Both the position numbers and the translations under genes were made by a program. Positions 22,610 through 33,687 of a DNA stretch of 64,000 bases are shown here, in pieces; positions within the stretch are counted from its first letter, which is position 1; each line of letters starts with the position of its first letter. Origin of the DNA: Durusdinium trenchii (Eukaryota; Sar; Dinophyceae; Suessiales; Symbiodiniaceae); contig CAXAMN010001447.1 of assembly GCA_963970005.1 (NCBI GenBank), positions 239,640 through 303,639 on the forward strand. Direction: 5' to 3'. The notes under the pieces are model-generated. The model searched no databases, was not told the DNA's origin, and worked only from the letters and a program-made list of their open reading frames with translations.

Positions 22610-22721
22610 TGATGTCTCCGCAGTCGAAGTAGATCAAAGAATCGAGCGACGTGGCAAAGCGTGTCCGCGAGTGATTGCACGCTGGTACGCTGGTACGCTG
22701 GCGGTGGCTAGCTGCGCTGAT
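22569..22721. other. junction between helicase fragment and tandem repeat
   Basis: About 110 bp of unique sequence between the helicase start and the first clean GGTTACGCT units. Minus-strand frames here contain stops. No splice site stands out. Confidence 0.4.
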
Positions 22722-23221
22722 GACGCTGGTTACGCTGGTTACGCTGATTACGCCGATTACGCCGATTACGCTGGTTACGCTGGTTACGCTGATTACACTG
22801 CTTACGCTGGCTACGCCGATTACGCTGGTTACGCTGATTATGCCAATTACGCTGGTTACACTGGTTCCGATGATTATGCCGATTACGCCGGTTACGCCGA
22901 TTACGCTGGTTACGCTGGTTATGCCGGTTCCGATGATTATGCCGATTACGCCGGTTACGCCGATTACGCTGGTTACGCTGGTTACGCCGGTTACGCCGAT
23001 TACGCCGATTACGCCGATTACCCTGGTTACCCTGGTTACGCTGGTTACGCTGATTACGCCGATGACGCTGGTTACGCTGGTTACGCTGGTTACGCGGGTT
23101 ACGCCGGTTACGCCGGTTACGCCGGTTACGCTGGTTACGCGGGTTACGCCGAATACACCGATTACGCTGGTTACACTGGTTGCGCTGGTTACGCTGATTA
23201 CGCTGCTTACGCTGATTACGG
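22722..23221. repeat. tandem repeat of GGTTACGCY / GATTACGCY 9-mers
   Basis: About 500 bp of 9-bp units, mostly GGTTACGCT and GATTACGCC, with variants. The period is a multiple of three, so a plus-strand frame stays open and encodes AGYADYAGY-type repeats; the minus strand reads VTSVIS-type repeats. I treat it as a satellite-like insertion, not a gene. Confidence 0.95.
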
Positions 23222-23330
23222 TGTAGACGGTGTAAACGGTGTAGACGGTGTAAACGGTGTANNNNNNNNNNTAGACGGTGTAAACGGTGTAAACGGTGTA
23301 GACGGTGTAAACGGTGTAGACGGTGTAAAC
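23222..23330. repeat. second tandem array, GTAGACGGTGTAAACG units, with gap
   Basis: Units alternate GTAGACGGT and GTAAACGGT. An exact ten-N gap (23262-23271) lies inside, so true length is unknown. On the minus strand it extends the neighbouring frame with TPSTPF repeats. Confidence 0.95.
23262..23271. other. assembly gap (10 N)
   Basis: Ten Ns inside a tandem repeat; the repeat length is not resolved. Confidence 1.
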
Positions 23331-23608
23331 TTGCGACCTTTAGGTCGGTGCCCCGAGATCAAAGAATCAATCTCATCGTCTGTAGCCTCGGGCCACGCTG
23401 TCTTCAAAAACGCTGACAGGCCTGTGTCCGAATCATCACGGCTGACTAGCGGACGTCTATTATTTAGCATCCCATCTTTAGGAACTGAGTTTCTCAGGGG
23501 ACGTTGAATACGGAAACTTCCGTCTTTAAAGCCCCAAAGCATGAGGTAATCATCTACAAAGTCCACCAACACGTCTGGCAAAGTCATCTCTCCCACTATC
23601 CACCCCAA
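23331..23608 (-). CDS. unknown protein frame running into a TPSTPF repeat
   Basis: Frame begins MGWIVGEMTLPDVLVDFVDD, then YLMLWGFKDGSFRIQRP, LSAFLKTAWPEATDDEIDSL and SGHRPKGRKF before the 23222-23330 repeat. The mixed, well-balanced composition looks like real protein. It lies upstream of the helicase fragment on the same strand and may be another piece of the same element. Family not recognised; no start context to confirm the Met. Confidence 0.4.
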
Positions 23609-23624
23609 GAATCAAGTACCCTCA

Positions 23625-23700
23625 AAGGTGAAGGTTTTGAGGGTCCAAACCCCTGCTATGGGTCAAAACCGGAAGGTCCGATGATTCTTAGGGTACCTCC
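23625..23700 (+). mobile_element. inverted-repeat element, family 5
   Basis: Reads accctcaaaggtgaaggttt then tgagggtccaaacccctgct and ends tcttagggtacc. It resembles the element at 38883-38975. Confidence 0.5.
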
Positions 23701-24423
23701 AAAAGACCATTTTTGGGCACCGCCGTGATGCGAAGATTCCGAATGAACTCGGATCACCAAGTCTAGTCGACCGTCCGGGTCGACTGGACGTCCGGACGTC
23801 CGGGTATGGGTGTATTGACCATAGGGAGACCGTCGAAAGACCCCCCTTTGGAAGAAGGAACATCGCCTCAAACCAATTGGTTAGGTGTCTCCCTATGAAC
23901 ATACACACCCACCAAGAGAGGTTCAGTGACCTGAACTAGGACCCTAGTGGGGCCACCTATAGGCTTCTTCAGCCTCTGTTGCCATGAACCGAGGTGAACC
24001 GCTCGGTCCAAAGTCGGAACCCGCCGATCCACCGTGACCAGCGACGCCCTTGAGCTGCCCTGACTCCTGGTTGTACAGCGACGCGTAGGGGATGTCGTAA
24101 TTCATGGTGCCGACACCTCGGCGGTCGTCCTCGTTTCACCGGGTTTCACCGGGTCCGAAGTTCTTCTGGGGATTTTTTTGGAGGAGGGATGGTCCACCAG
24201 AAGAGCCAAGAACAGTGAACATTTTCAGACCATTCCCTCAGATGTTCCAAACTAGATGGAGAATTCCTGCCATCACTCAAACCAATCGAGCCCAGCAAGT
24301 ATCGCACAGCACTTAAAAGAGTTAACATGATCTTATTTATACAGTATACTCAGTACTTTACAATCTACTTCTTCCTGATGCCGGCCTCATGGCCACACGA
24401 ACAACGCTCATCCACACAAGAAC

Positions 24424-24600
24424 CTACACTCCAGGGCGCCGTCGCACCGCCCGGACGAGTCCGCCGAGGTCCGGGCAGACGTCGTTGGTCAACGTGACGT
24501 TGCACCAGTCCCGCATGGCGCCTGTGCGGATGTTCACCTCGGGCAAGCGGAACAAGCGCGTCGCGCGTGCGGAAGAAGAGCGGGGCGTTCATCCGGGTGA
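24424..24600 (-). CDS. coding island, two overlapping frames
   Basis: One minus frame reads IGALTLIFFTRMNAPLFFRT then RDALVPLAR up to a GAG|GTGAAC donor-like site and resembles a membrane-edge segment. Another minus frame reads VNIRTGAMRDWCNVTLTNDV then CPDLGGLV and stops at TAG (24424-24426), with an N-V-T glycosylation motif. One or both may be exons, for instance a terminal exon in the second frame. Not identified. Confidence 0.4.
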
Positions 24601-24918
24601 AGAAGATCAGCGTCAGAGCTCCGATGGGTGTCTTTGTAGCTCCGAGCCTCCGATCCGATCGGATCCGGGTGTCTTTTTTTCCGATTTTTTCATCTACGGT
24701 ACTACGGGCGGAAGGACCTCCGGGTCAGTCACCGTCATGTATTTTTCGGGTCTTCTCGCAAAGGCCTCGGTGGGTGGCAACGCGTGGGGGGCGACGGATC
24801 TGATGGTCGGTTGGCAGTGCTGGTTCCCCCCAAAGGGAAGAGATCCTTGGACATACCACACTCATCCCAGCCAAAAGGGTCTTCAAAATGATGAAAGCAT
24901 CTCACCCAAAAGGCAACA

Positions 24919-25019
24919 ACCTAGATCTTCCAACGACATGCACCATTTATGCCAACCATGGCTGGTTGAAAAAACACCAAAAAAGGCATCAATTGTTGCA
25001 TAGGTTGGAAGATCTAGGT
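24919..25019. mobile_element. inverted-repeat element, family 2, copy a
   Basis: Perfect 16-bp terminal inverted repeats ACCTAGATCTTCCAAC (24919-24934) and its complement (25004-25019). The right side is followed by CAGTGGTTTCAAAGTAGATG, as in copy b. Confidence 0.8.
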
Positions 25020-25222
25020 ACAGTGGTTTCAAAGTAGATGGCTATGTGTTGGCTCAGTGAGGTCTAAAAAATCACCACCCTAGAAGTCCAGTTGGACGAT
25101 TTTTTTGGACCGGCTGAAGTAAACTCAGGTTCCCGAACTCAGGTTCCCGAACTCTTTTGACCCTTCTTTTTAGAGTCTGACCGACTTCCAGGGACCCAAG
25201 TGATTTGATGTACCCCCCCAAC

Positions 25223-25297
25223 CTTCCCCCGCTCAGCCCACCGGTTGGCCTCCGTGAGGACGAAGGCCGCCAGGTCCGGCTGATCCGCGTAGGGCGA
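25223..25297 (-). CDS. candidate internal exon, unknown protein
   Basis: Acceptor cccgtgaccag, donor GGGAAG|GTTGGG, exactly 25 codons, phase 0 both ends. The peptide begins SPYADQPDLAAFVLTEANRW. Almost all third bases are G or C, and the other strand lacks an equally good frame. One of the clearest exons in the window; family unknown. Confidence 0.55.
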
Positions 25298-25622
25298 CTG
25301 GTCACGGGATCGAGTCGTGGACGAGATACGTGCGGAGGGTCTCAGTGTGTGGACGGCTTGTTCGACGTGTTTTGGGAGCTATTGGGTTCTGAAGGCTTGG
25401 AGGGTTTTTCGGAGTTGGAGGAGACATCGCTTGAGGGTTTTCCAGTGTGATGGATTAGGAATCTGTTCGAAGTTCGCGACCAGGTCGTCCTAACGTGCTT
25501 GCTCTGGCCACACGGGACGACACCGCCAGGACCTCAATGGAGCGAAGTGCCGGTGAGCTTCCTAACGACATGCCAGATGGCCAAACTTCCAAACGCAACA
25601 CAGACCCGAACCGGATCGCATC

Positions 25623-25650
25623 CTCATACCTGGATCTTCCAATTTCAATG
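25623..25650 (+). mobile_element. partial family-2 element end
   Basis: catacctggatcttccaatt matches the left end of family 2; no partner end nearby. Confidence 0.45.
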
Positions 25651-26690
25651 CCGAAATTTTTGCCTTTTGGCTGATTCTTATTGATGAAAAGGCCCAATAT
25701 GCGCCCACGGAAATTTTCCGTAGGCAGACCCGAACTAGAAACACGTCAACTGAACAGAACCGGTGCCGCTGTCCAAAAGCAAACCGAACTTGGGCCGATG
25801 GCAGCCTGCTTCATACCATTGTCACCATGACCATTTCTCTCTTTGAATCAGCTAAGATGAGCGCTTTTCGCACGGTTGCGACCGTTCCGCTCCCCACACC
25901 CTCCGCGCCCGGCGGTGGGCGATGCCGCTGTAATTGAACAAGTGCTCTGAAACCTGAACGACCGGAGAAGGCACCGAGCGGTCGGACGATGGGAGGAACC
26001 GGGGGGGTCGGAGGTTTGGGAAGCAACGAACTGTACACTAAGACCACCATCTGTAAGCCAGGATGATGCTTCAGAAATGCCTCATGGTACCAAGTTTTGG
26101 TGCGCTGTCTGAAACCAATGAGAAGGGAGACCAACATATAACTTGGATTTGTTCCAGGAACCTGGACCAAAAACTCTTCCCCAGAAGGGGGATTTACCCA
26201 TAGGGAACATAGAACAAAATCACCTGATCAGCAAAACCAGGATCATGCTCAAGTATGAAGGCTGCTTCAAGACTCCCGAAAGCTGAACGCGAGTCCAGGC
26301 GTTGAAAGGGGTCATTCATGGAATTTTGGGGGATGAAAGACAAACATCGCTGAGGAGGACTGTTCCTGCCCGACTTGGGCCCGTCTCTCAACCACGGCAG
26401 GCTCCCTTCTTCGAAGAGCACCTCTCTGTTCTGGAGGACTTCCCCCCAAATGCTCCGGTCACAGCCCTTTCCTTGGTCCCTCAAAACCTAATTTGTAGAC
26501 TCTTGATTCATAAATCCATTTTGGATTTCATCTCTTCATGTGGGGGTATTATTCATCAACCATATGAAAAAGAGTGAACCAACTGAAAAAGACCATCTAC
26601 CCATATCTACCCAGATCTACCCAAAGCATGCACAAAAGCATCCGAAGGCTAAGGCTACGTAGCGATGCCCGAAGGCTACGTTCGTAGCTT

Positions 26691-26786
26691 CTACGCCGAC
26701 CCCACCGACGGTCGGAGATCGACCGGGTGCTGAAATACCGAGGCCAAGACATCGCCGAAGCCGAGGACGTTGGGGGACTCCGGTCT
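26691..26786 (-). CDS. candidate terminal exon (gene 3' end)
   Basis: Acceptor ggatctcag, then 31 codons in phase 0 reading RPESPNVLGFGDVLASVFQH and PVDLRPSVGSA, TAG at 26691-26693. The plus strand is open too (SEIDRVLKYRGQDIAEAED) but has lower third-position GC. Confidence 0.45.
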   Translation of the reverse strand, partial: RPESPNVLGFGDVLASVFQHPVDLRPSVGSA

Positions 26787-28033
26787 CTGAGATCCGTTGA
26801 CTCGGATCTGGTTCTTGAAAACAGGCTGTGAAACACTTCAAGAACGTTTTAAGCAACTCCTAATCAGTATTGACTCCTAAGAGTCATGACTATGAGATAC
26901 TCCAAGGGGTCATCGCCTGCCGCCGTTGACGCCGCCGGAAACCGCCCTCGACGCGGGACCCGTGTCACTGCGGGACCTCTCGATCGACCGAGATCCCGCG
27001 CCGACACCCCAGGATAGATGTGATAGTCCTGCAGCCGAGAACTTCATGGTCAGCAGACGAAGCGGACTCAGACCTCTTAGCAAGACCAAGAAACGATGAA
27101 TTTCTTGGTGTGTCAAGTTTTTTGACTTTGTAGCAGCCCAAACAAGTTCATGACCATCGCTCCATAAGAAACTCCGGCACATGTCATCACTGCCACCATC
27201 TAAGCAGAAGAGTTGCCACTTGAATCTTCATGGACCTCAGGTTTTCTTGCTGATTTCAAGCAAAGCTGATAGCCTGTTCACCATGTTCACCACTGCTCCC
27301 GTTTGGCCCTACTTCCAGCAAGTCCACTGCACCTGCGCCTTTGATTTCCACCGATCTTCAGTCGTCCGATGTTCGGTGGAAGCCGTGAGTGGTGCACCTT
27401 CGCCAGGTAGCATACATGTAGCACTGTTTCCCTCTGGTCACGCACGGACCTGTGGCAAAGCCTTTAACAACCGTTGGCGAAAACGCCAAAAAGGCAGTGA
27501 GAATAGTGACCTCGTGACCTGAAAGCAAGCTGCTTGGAAGCCCCGTCCACCGACACTTTTCAGCCTAAGGCACGCAGCCTAAACCTGATCCTTCCGCTTC
27601 CCCCCCCGCTTTCTTTCAGGAGCTTCCGGAGCAAGGACCAACGGATTTCCAGAAGGCGGATTTATTGGACAAACCATTTGTTTTAGGGACTGGGTGGACA
27701 ATTCTACCGCCTGCTCAAAACGCGACCCTCGCGTCTCGGTGGATGAAGCAACATGCACTCAGCTCTCCTGGGTGTTTTCCACCGCAGCCACATATGTGGG
27801 ATTGATGGGATTGTACCTCAAACCATCAAATGGATGGCGCGAGAACGGAACGGTCAAGAACGCTCACGCTCACCTGGTCGCACACTGTGGGTGTGAAAAA
27901 GTCCTGGAACAAAACGGACAGAACACCCGGGCCCCAAACGGGACCGCCATTTTTGCATACCGTGGTCCTCACCTTCCAAGACCACTAGCCAACGGGGTTG
28001 GGGTGGTTGATTTGTGGGATCAATGGAGCGGCA

Positions 28034-28132
28034 TACCTAGATCTTCCAACTATATGCAAACATTTCTGCCTGTTGGCCTGTTGGCTGGTTTTATAGAAGG
28101 CAGAAATTCTGCATAGTTGGAAGATCCAGGTA
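28034..28132. mobile_element. inverted-repeat element, family 2, copy b
   Basis: Ends tacctagatcttccaactat and its imperfect complement ending gatccaggta, with a second inner inverted pair (catttctgcc / ggcagaaat). It shares its right flank (28133-28176) with copy a. Confidence 0.8.
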
Positions 28133-28176
28133 CAGTGGTTTCAAAGTAGATGGCTATGTGTTGGTTCAGTGAGGTC
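28133..28176 (+). repeat. 44-bp flank shared with 25020-25063
   Basis: CAGTGGTTTCAAAGTAGATG continues to TTGG[T/C]TCAGTGAGGTCT, identical to 25020-25063 but for one base. The first part is the terminus of family-3 elements. Confidence 0.8.
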
Positions 28177-28562
28177 TTCGGAGACTGATGGGGTCTCAGC
28201 AGCCCAGTTGTCTTTCAGCCGAGTTGACCCGAATGGACCTCTTTCTTTCCGATGGGCGGCCATCGTTGGGAGAACTCTGATCGTTCGTCAAAGACCAGTG
28301 GTTGTCTTTCCCCAAATGGAGCACCCGCAGAATTGCTCTTCTGCGGAACTCTCCCACCTGCCACCTCACCGGGCACCCCACCTTCAAAACAAATTCAGAA
28401 ACACCTCAAAGCATCTCTAAACTGGCTGGAACTTCGGCCTCCTCTTTCCACGTGGTCGAGCCGTTCCCCTCGAAGCTTCGAAGCTTCGGCCTCCTTTCAC
28501 GCCGCCATGGAGCGCTCCAGTCGTGTCCCCCCGTCGCTGCGATTCGCTCGACCACGGTTCAC

Positions 28563-28598
28563 TGGAAGTCGACCACGGTGCGCTCTTCGACGAGGTCC
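28563..28598 (-). CDS. candidate short internal exon
   Basis: Acceptor ctctcgcag, frame DLVEERTVVDF, donor CCA|GTGAAC. Short, but third positions are rich in G and C. Confidence 0.35.
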
Positions 28599-29016
28599 CT
28601 GCGAGAGGACACCACTGGAGCACGGCGTGAGCACGGAGGGATTTTTGGAGGTTGGAAGAGCGAAACAGGTTCGGAAGACTTCGAGATGTTCGGAGAAAAC
28701 AAAACCAGTCCAAGTGTATCAAGTATATTGGTGATCCTTGTCAGTTGATGAGAATCATATTCTTCTGTATGGTGTATATCCAGTCTCCACCCCCAAACAT
28801 CCCAAAAGGGATTTCTATGGTTCCCTCGTTGGTTTGCAGACTAGTCTAGGCACCATGGAGCAGCTGCTTCCTCACTATCCCATACGAGCTTCTGCTCACC
28901 TAAGGACCCTTGGCAACGACAAAACCCAGCAGTCCGGTGGTGCTTTCTGTGATGAAAACTTTCGAACCCTTCGATGGACCGCCCAAAACCCCCCCCGGTG
29001 GACCCGGTGCGTCCGC

Positions 29017-29054
29017 CTGTAGACCCGGGCCAAGTAGATGTAAGACATGGTCCC
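29017..29054 (-). CDS. candidate 38-bp internal exon with GC donor
   Basis: Acceptor ggctttggcaag, frame GTMSYIYLARVYR, GC donor TACAG|GCGGAC. A second minus frame through the same island (LCRFAEASDVPGLWQGDHVL) is open over a longer range, so the exon extent is uncertain. Confidence 0.4.
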
Positions 29055-29621
29055 CTTGCCAAAGCCCAGGTACATCCGAGGCCTCCGCGAAGCGGCAGAG
29101 CTTCTTAACCCAAGAGCGCTGGTGGATGTATCGGGAAGGGTGTTTTTCCTCCATTTTCCTCCCGGGAATCATCCATGGAACTGGAACAAGGCCCTGAACT
29201 ACCAAACAAGTGGCGAACGCCACTTCCACGTGACTCGGAGCGTCGATGTCTATCGTTTGGGTGGCAGAGAGATAGAGGTCGATGGAGTCGAGCCAAGAAA
29301 CGGCCGCGCTGGGCCAATTTCGCCCAAATCGACGGTGCTTCTCACATGCGAAATAGGCCGAGACCGGCCTGGTTTTCGCATGCGAAATCGGGCCCCTCCA
29401 TAGCTCAACACTGATATGATAGCTTAGGAGCTCGTAGATGAACGCCGTGATTCTTCTTGGATGGACATCCCACTGGCTCTTGCAAACCCCAAACACCCTT
29501 GGGCCTTAGTGTTTCGATCTTTTGTACGTGTCATGGACCCACGTGTCTGGACCTCTACACTTCCAGCGTCTGTGTTCACATGTCTTGCGAACCGTGAACT
29601 CTTCGAAGAAGGCTCTGAGAC

Positions 29622-29764
29622 TCCGGGCCCGAGCACCGTCACATCGCCCCACTTCTCGTTGGTGTAGATCTGCAAGACCTGCCGCGTGCCACACGCGCGA
29701 GTCCGAAGGAGCCCCACGACCGGCCCCGGCGGCAGCGCGGATCGAAACGAGACCCTCCCCTCGA
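29622..29764 (-). CDS. candidate internal exon, unknown protein
   Basis: Acceptor caactgcag, frame EGRVSFRSALPPGPVVGLL, later TRQVLQIYTNEKWGDVTVLG, donor-like GTCTCAGAG. High third-position GC and a beta-rich pattern. Family not recognised. Confidence 0.55.
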
Positions 29765-30366
29765 CTGCAGTTGGGGGGTGGTGGTGAAGTACTGCTTTCG
29801 GGGCTATAGATACCCTGAGAGTCAATCGATCGATACAAAGAATGGTCTTGATGGGATCTGAAAGGGACTGTCCTTTACTTCACTGAGGGAAAGTATAGTC
29901 TTTGGACTTCCAGGAAATAGACATCCCCAACTGGGAGCCAACTAAAAGGTCAAATAGACATCCGAACGCCATGGACCCGGATTGCTCCCCAGACCTGGGT
30001 GTGACATCTGACGACCACAGTGCACGGATGTGCACGGGTGCACAGGGATCGATCTTCCACCGATCTGGGCTGTTCAGCCAACGGCCAGTGGATCCAGGCA
30101 AACCTGCAGGGCCATCGTAGGTCAACCACGGTGGGTTCCATGCACTTCAAGCCGTAGACCGAACGACACCCCCCCAGGGTGCTGAAAATATCGTGGAATT
30201 CCTGGGGATTCACTGAAACATGGTTGGGAATGTGTTGGGATCGCTTTCCCATACTAGTCACCGTCTGCCCATCGTTTCTCAGCATCAGCAGAGGACATTT
30301 TCCTTTTACCCAGCAAATCGATGCAAATCAGGGGTGTTGCGCTGACCACCACAGCCACCGACGCAC

Positions 30367-30472
30367 CTTGAAGTCTAGGGCACTATCATAGACGATGAAG
30401 CCATCCTCGATTCGGATGAAGTAGATCCGGTCCTCCGCGCAGCACGGTGGCGCCCCAAAAAACACTTGGACC
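30367..30472 (-). CDS. candidate internal exon, unknown protein
   Basis: Acceptor tccctgaaag, donor TTCAAG|GTGCGT. The frame reads VQVFFGAPPCCAEDRIYFIR then IEDGFIVYDSALDFK. The alternating strand-like pattern and strong donor make it one of the better exons; it could be part of a beta-rich domain. Family unknown. Confidence 0.55.
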
Positions 30473-33400
30473 CTTTCAGGGAGCCATCTCAAACAGATGC
30501 CCAACAACTGCTCCATGCTCCATGCAACACCAAATAACCGTTGGTGATACCGTGGGGGACTTCCTTGACATTTCAGGCTACAAAGACTTGCCACAATGGT
30601 ACCATGTCCAATGTTCCGGTGCTACTTGAACCTCAGAAGCCCGGCGGAAAGCGTGGGGGCGAAGGGCAGCAGGGGTTCCGCTGTTGACTTTTGGCAGGCT
30701 AGGTCCCTCCCCTAATTTTATTTAGTCCAAAAGGAGTTGGTATGGGTTCGATGAGTCTGGCACATGAGAACTAGCGACCAAGCCAAACCTCCAGCACTCT
30801 CCGTCCAGCTCTCTCCCTTCTCTCGCACTCCGTCATCGCCCCGCAGGAGACCCGGTTTTCGTTTTCGGCATCGGGTCAATCCCCAAAATCGCGCTGCAAA
30901 AGGGGGGGAAAGAGATTCTTCATATCTCTCCGGCTCCTTCATATCCTTCTTCTGCTGTGAGGGCCTCACTGGTCACCAGTCCACCCCGGCGGAAGAGACG
31001 ACGGACGTGGACGGGCACGGCGACCCGCATCCCAGACACTCCATGTGTGGCATAGAAGGACCCCCACAACTCTGCCTACATTGACCCCTTCTTAAAACCA
31101 CCCCCAATGCATGCAGTTTTATATGGCGCAGGTCCCAGATGGAGGTCGTGTCTGGGTATGGTCTGATAACTTGGGGCAACTTGCGCCATCGAACCTCTGA
31201 AACCACTACTATACTTCGCCAAGAATCGTCGGACCTCAAGGGATTGTATACGAGACGCACCTTGAGAGGGATCTTCCCCCAATTCTGCAAGATGTTCCAT
31301 GGTCTCTTTTTTTACAGCTGGGAGTGGCGTTGAGTAACTCACATGTGATGATTTCTCATGTAGGAGTTTCCTCCAAATGATTTTTGTGGAGGTGCAGTAC
31401 AAAGAAGACCCACATCCCAATGCCAAAGGCGGTCGAACCACTTGACTTAACGTGGGATCTCCATGCCTTTCCAAAGCCAAAAGAGCGACGGGAGGCATGT
31501 CCAACTCCCCCAAAACCCCCTTCTCCCGCCATCCCTGTGCTTCTCCCCCCTTGCCGTTGGCCGTTTTCGGCTTCCGCCTGGGCCCAGCCCGAGTCCCCCA
31601 GCTCACACTGCGTGATGATGAAGATATTCGTCGACCTCGATCCGTGGGCTGGCGCGGAACGGAACGGAACGAACCTCCGGCCGCCGCCGGCGTTTTGGGC
31701 GGTCGGAGGGGTTGGGGACGCAAAAAGGCTGCCGGGGGGGGAAACGAAGTTCAGTGATTCAGTGAATCTCAGAGATGGAGTTATGTAGTTCTGCTTCTAC
31801 TAAGGGCAGTTGTTACCTCCCAAACCACCAAAGCCAGGGCCTCTTAGTCTTGGTCGTCCGTTTCTTCTTTTTGGGGTCGCACCCACAACTGATGCATAAC
31901 TACCTGGAAAACAAGCCCAACCAGAAACAAATGGTTGTTTCAACATGGCATTTGAGATCCTTGACATAGGAACTGGGCGCTTGAGGAAACATCACATTGT
32001 TTCTGGATTCTGGTTGGCACGGTGTTTCCAGGTATTTGGTGGTTGGACAGTCCGAAAACCGTCCCAGCCTGCTTGGATTATGGCACCCTGCTGAAACCAG
32101 CCCAAACGCAGTACCCTTCTCGCCTTCCTTTGGATCCCTTGAATCTAAGGTCTTTCCCTTTCTCCCTTCTTCAACAGCCCCCCGCCGGCGAAAATCCACA
32201 CGTCCCTCCGTTGGTCACCCCGTGCGAACCGTTCACGCTCCGATCCCATCGGAGAGAGGAGAAAGCGCCGCGCGAACCGTGCACCGCTCAGTTCACCGAG
32301 CGGCTGAGAAAGGATGCCCGAGGCGCCGGAGAACTGGAGATACTGCTCAGACCTTGGAGGTACGATGCTTCTGGAGGGTCGCTTGGTTTCCAGAACGAGT
32401 TCTGATGCGAAGCGCATGCGGATCAGATCAATTGGTATAATTCATTGCCTTACAGAAAGACATCATGGGAGCAAAGAGCTCCCAAAGACCTTTTTGATGC
32501 TGGCTTTTGGGGGGCATGATTCATATTGAGACTTCCGTTCAAAGAATGAATGCGCAGACTCCGGATGACTCAGGGCCTCCTGGTCGGGAGCCTACATGGG
32601 TGCCAGGACGCGAAGGGCGTCACAAAAAAGAACCAGGGTGTTACAAGTAGAGTTTGTTGCAGAGACCGATTCAAGGCTGGGAAACGTGTTGGAAAGACAT
32701 CGACTCAAAGAAAGCGCCTGAGATTTGGATCGTCACTGACTCTCAGGCGCCACCAGAAACACACCAGGTCTGTCACATGGGGATTTTTGGACGCGCCGAC
32801 GGTGGCTTTTTTGGCTGGGAAAGTCAACGACCCAAGCTTACTTTGCTCACTTTCAGGGCGCTCCGCCCAAATCGGCAGATGGATTGATGGATTCCTCTGC
32901 ACCAAAACGGGCGAACATGGTGGGTCACGACCCACATCTCTCATTGCCACGTGGTAAAAAAGGTCTGGGGGTTCTCACCAATCCCTTGGTTCCGGTTTCG
33001 ATGACTTTGCAACTGCTCCACTCGGACTTGTCACATTCCATGACTGAGCGGAACATCAGGCTAGACAACAAAGGAAGTCAACCTACCAGGACTTATTGGG
33101 GCTCCCAGTCGTCTTGACCCACAGCGGTATGCCTCGCAGCAAGTCTACAGACTACAAAGCTGCGCAACCAATTTGGCCGAGCGTCTTCAAAAAAGGGGTT
33201 TGCGGACCATGGACCAAAGGGGGCGGTTGAACTTCTTGCCAAGAGAGGCGGAGCGACCTTATAGGATACCCTATACACCTAGTTTACATATTAGTTCTTC
33301 AAACCTCTGCTGGTGGGTCTTGGTGAATTTGAGGCTTACGCTTCCACTTCACCTCCGATGGGATGCACCTTCGTTCCCCAGCCAATCTGCAGCAGAATCG

Positions 33401-33600
33401 AACTCCGAACGAGTCGGACCCCCCTCCCCGCACCCATGGAGCGGGTGTGGTTCGGGAGAACCCGTGCGAATGGGAGGGCTTCAAGGGATTCCTCGGGTGG
33501 AACGTGTCGTTTGGGCCATTTGGATCAGATCTCAACAGCAATACTTCATGAGCATCCTAAAGCAGCCTCAAGCCAAGCAACTTGGTCGACCCCCCTCTTC
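30473..33600. other. stretch without well-supported genes
   Basis: Contains a degenerate family-1 element (31030-31157), a possible minus exon start at 30977-31030 (MRVAVPVHVRRLFRRGGL before GTGACC), and GC islands at 31600-31740 and 32215-32390 open on both strands (plus frame FTERLRKDARGAGELEILLR). None could be fixed. Confidence 0.4.
31030..31157. mobile_element. MITE-like element, family 1, degenerate copy
   Basis: Left end cccagacactccatgtgtgg, right end cagatggaggtcgtgtctgg; together they form an imperfect inverted repeat of the family-1 type. Confidence 0.5.
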
Positions 33601-33621
33601 TCTCTTCTCTCTTCGCGCGAT

Positions 33622-33687
33622 TCGTGCCCGGCGGAGGTCTTGATCCAAAGTTGCTCATTGAAACGGATGTCCAGCTGCGCAAGGCTC
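33622..33687 (-). CDS. candidate exon, unknown protein
   Basis: Minus frame SLAQLDIRFNEQLWIKTSAG within a longer open frame. Exact splice sites are not clear, and the plus strand is partly open. Confidence 0.3.

Larger units (their letters stand above)
26787..28562. other. stretch without supported genes
   Basis: An exon-like island at 26912-27010 is open on both strands (plus: LTPPETALDAGPVSLRDLS). The rest is non-coding and includes the family-2 element at 28034-28132. Confidence 0.4.

Noticed and set aside
22569-23507. 312-codon plus-strand open frame of AGYADY repeats
   Set aside because: It is open only because the satellite period is a multiple of three; it starts in unrelated sequence, crosses an N gap, and has no non-repeat domain.
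24424-24600. ABC-transporter (ABCG-type) membrane segment
   Set aside because: IGALTLIFFTRMNAPLFFRT is suggestive, but one short segment in one of two competing frames is not enough.
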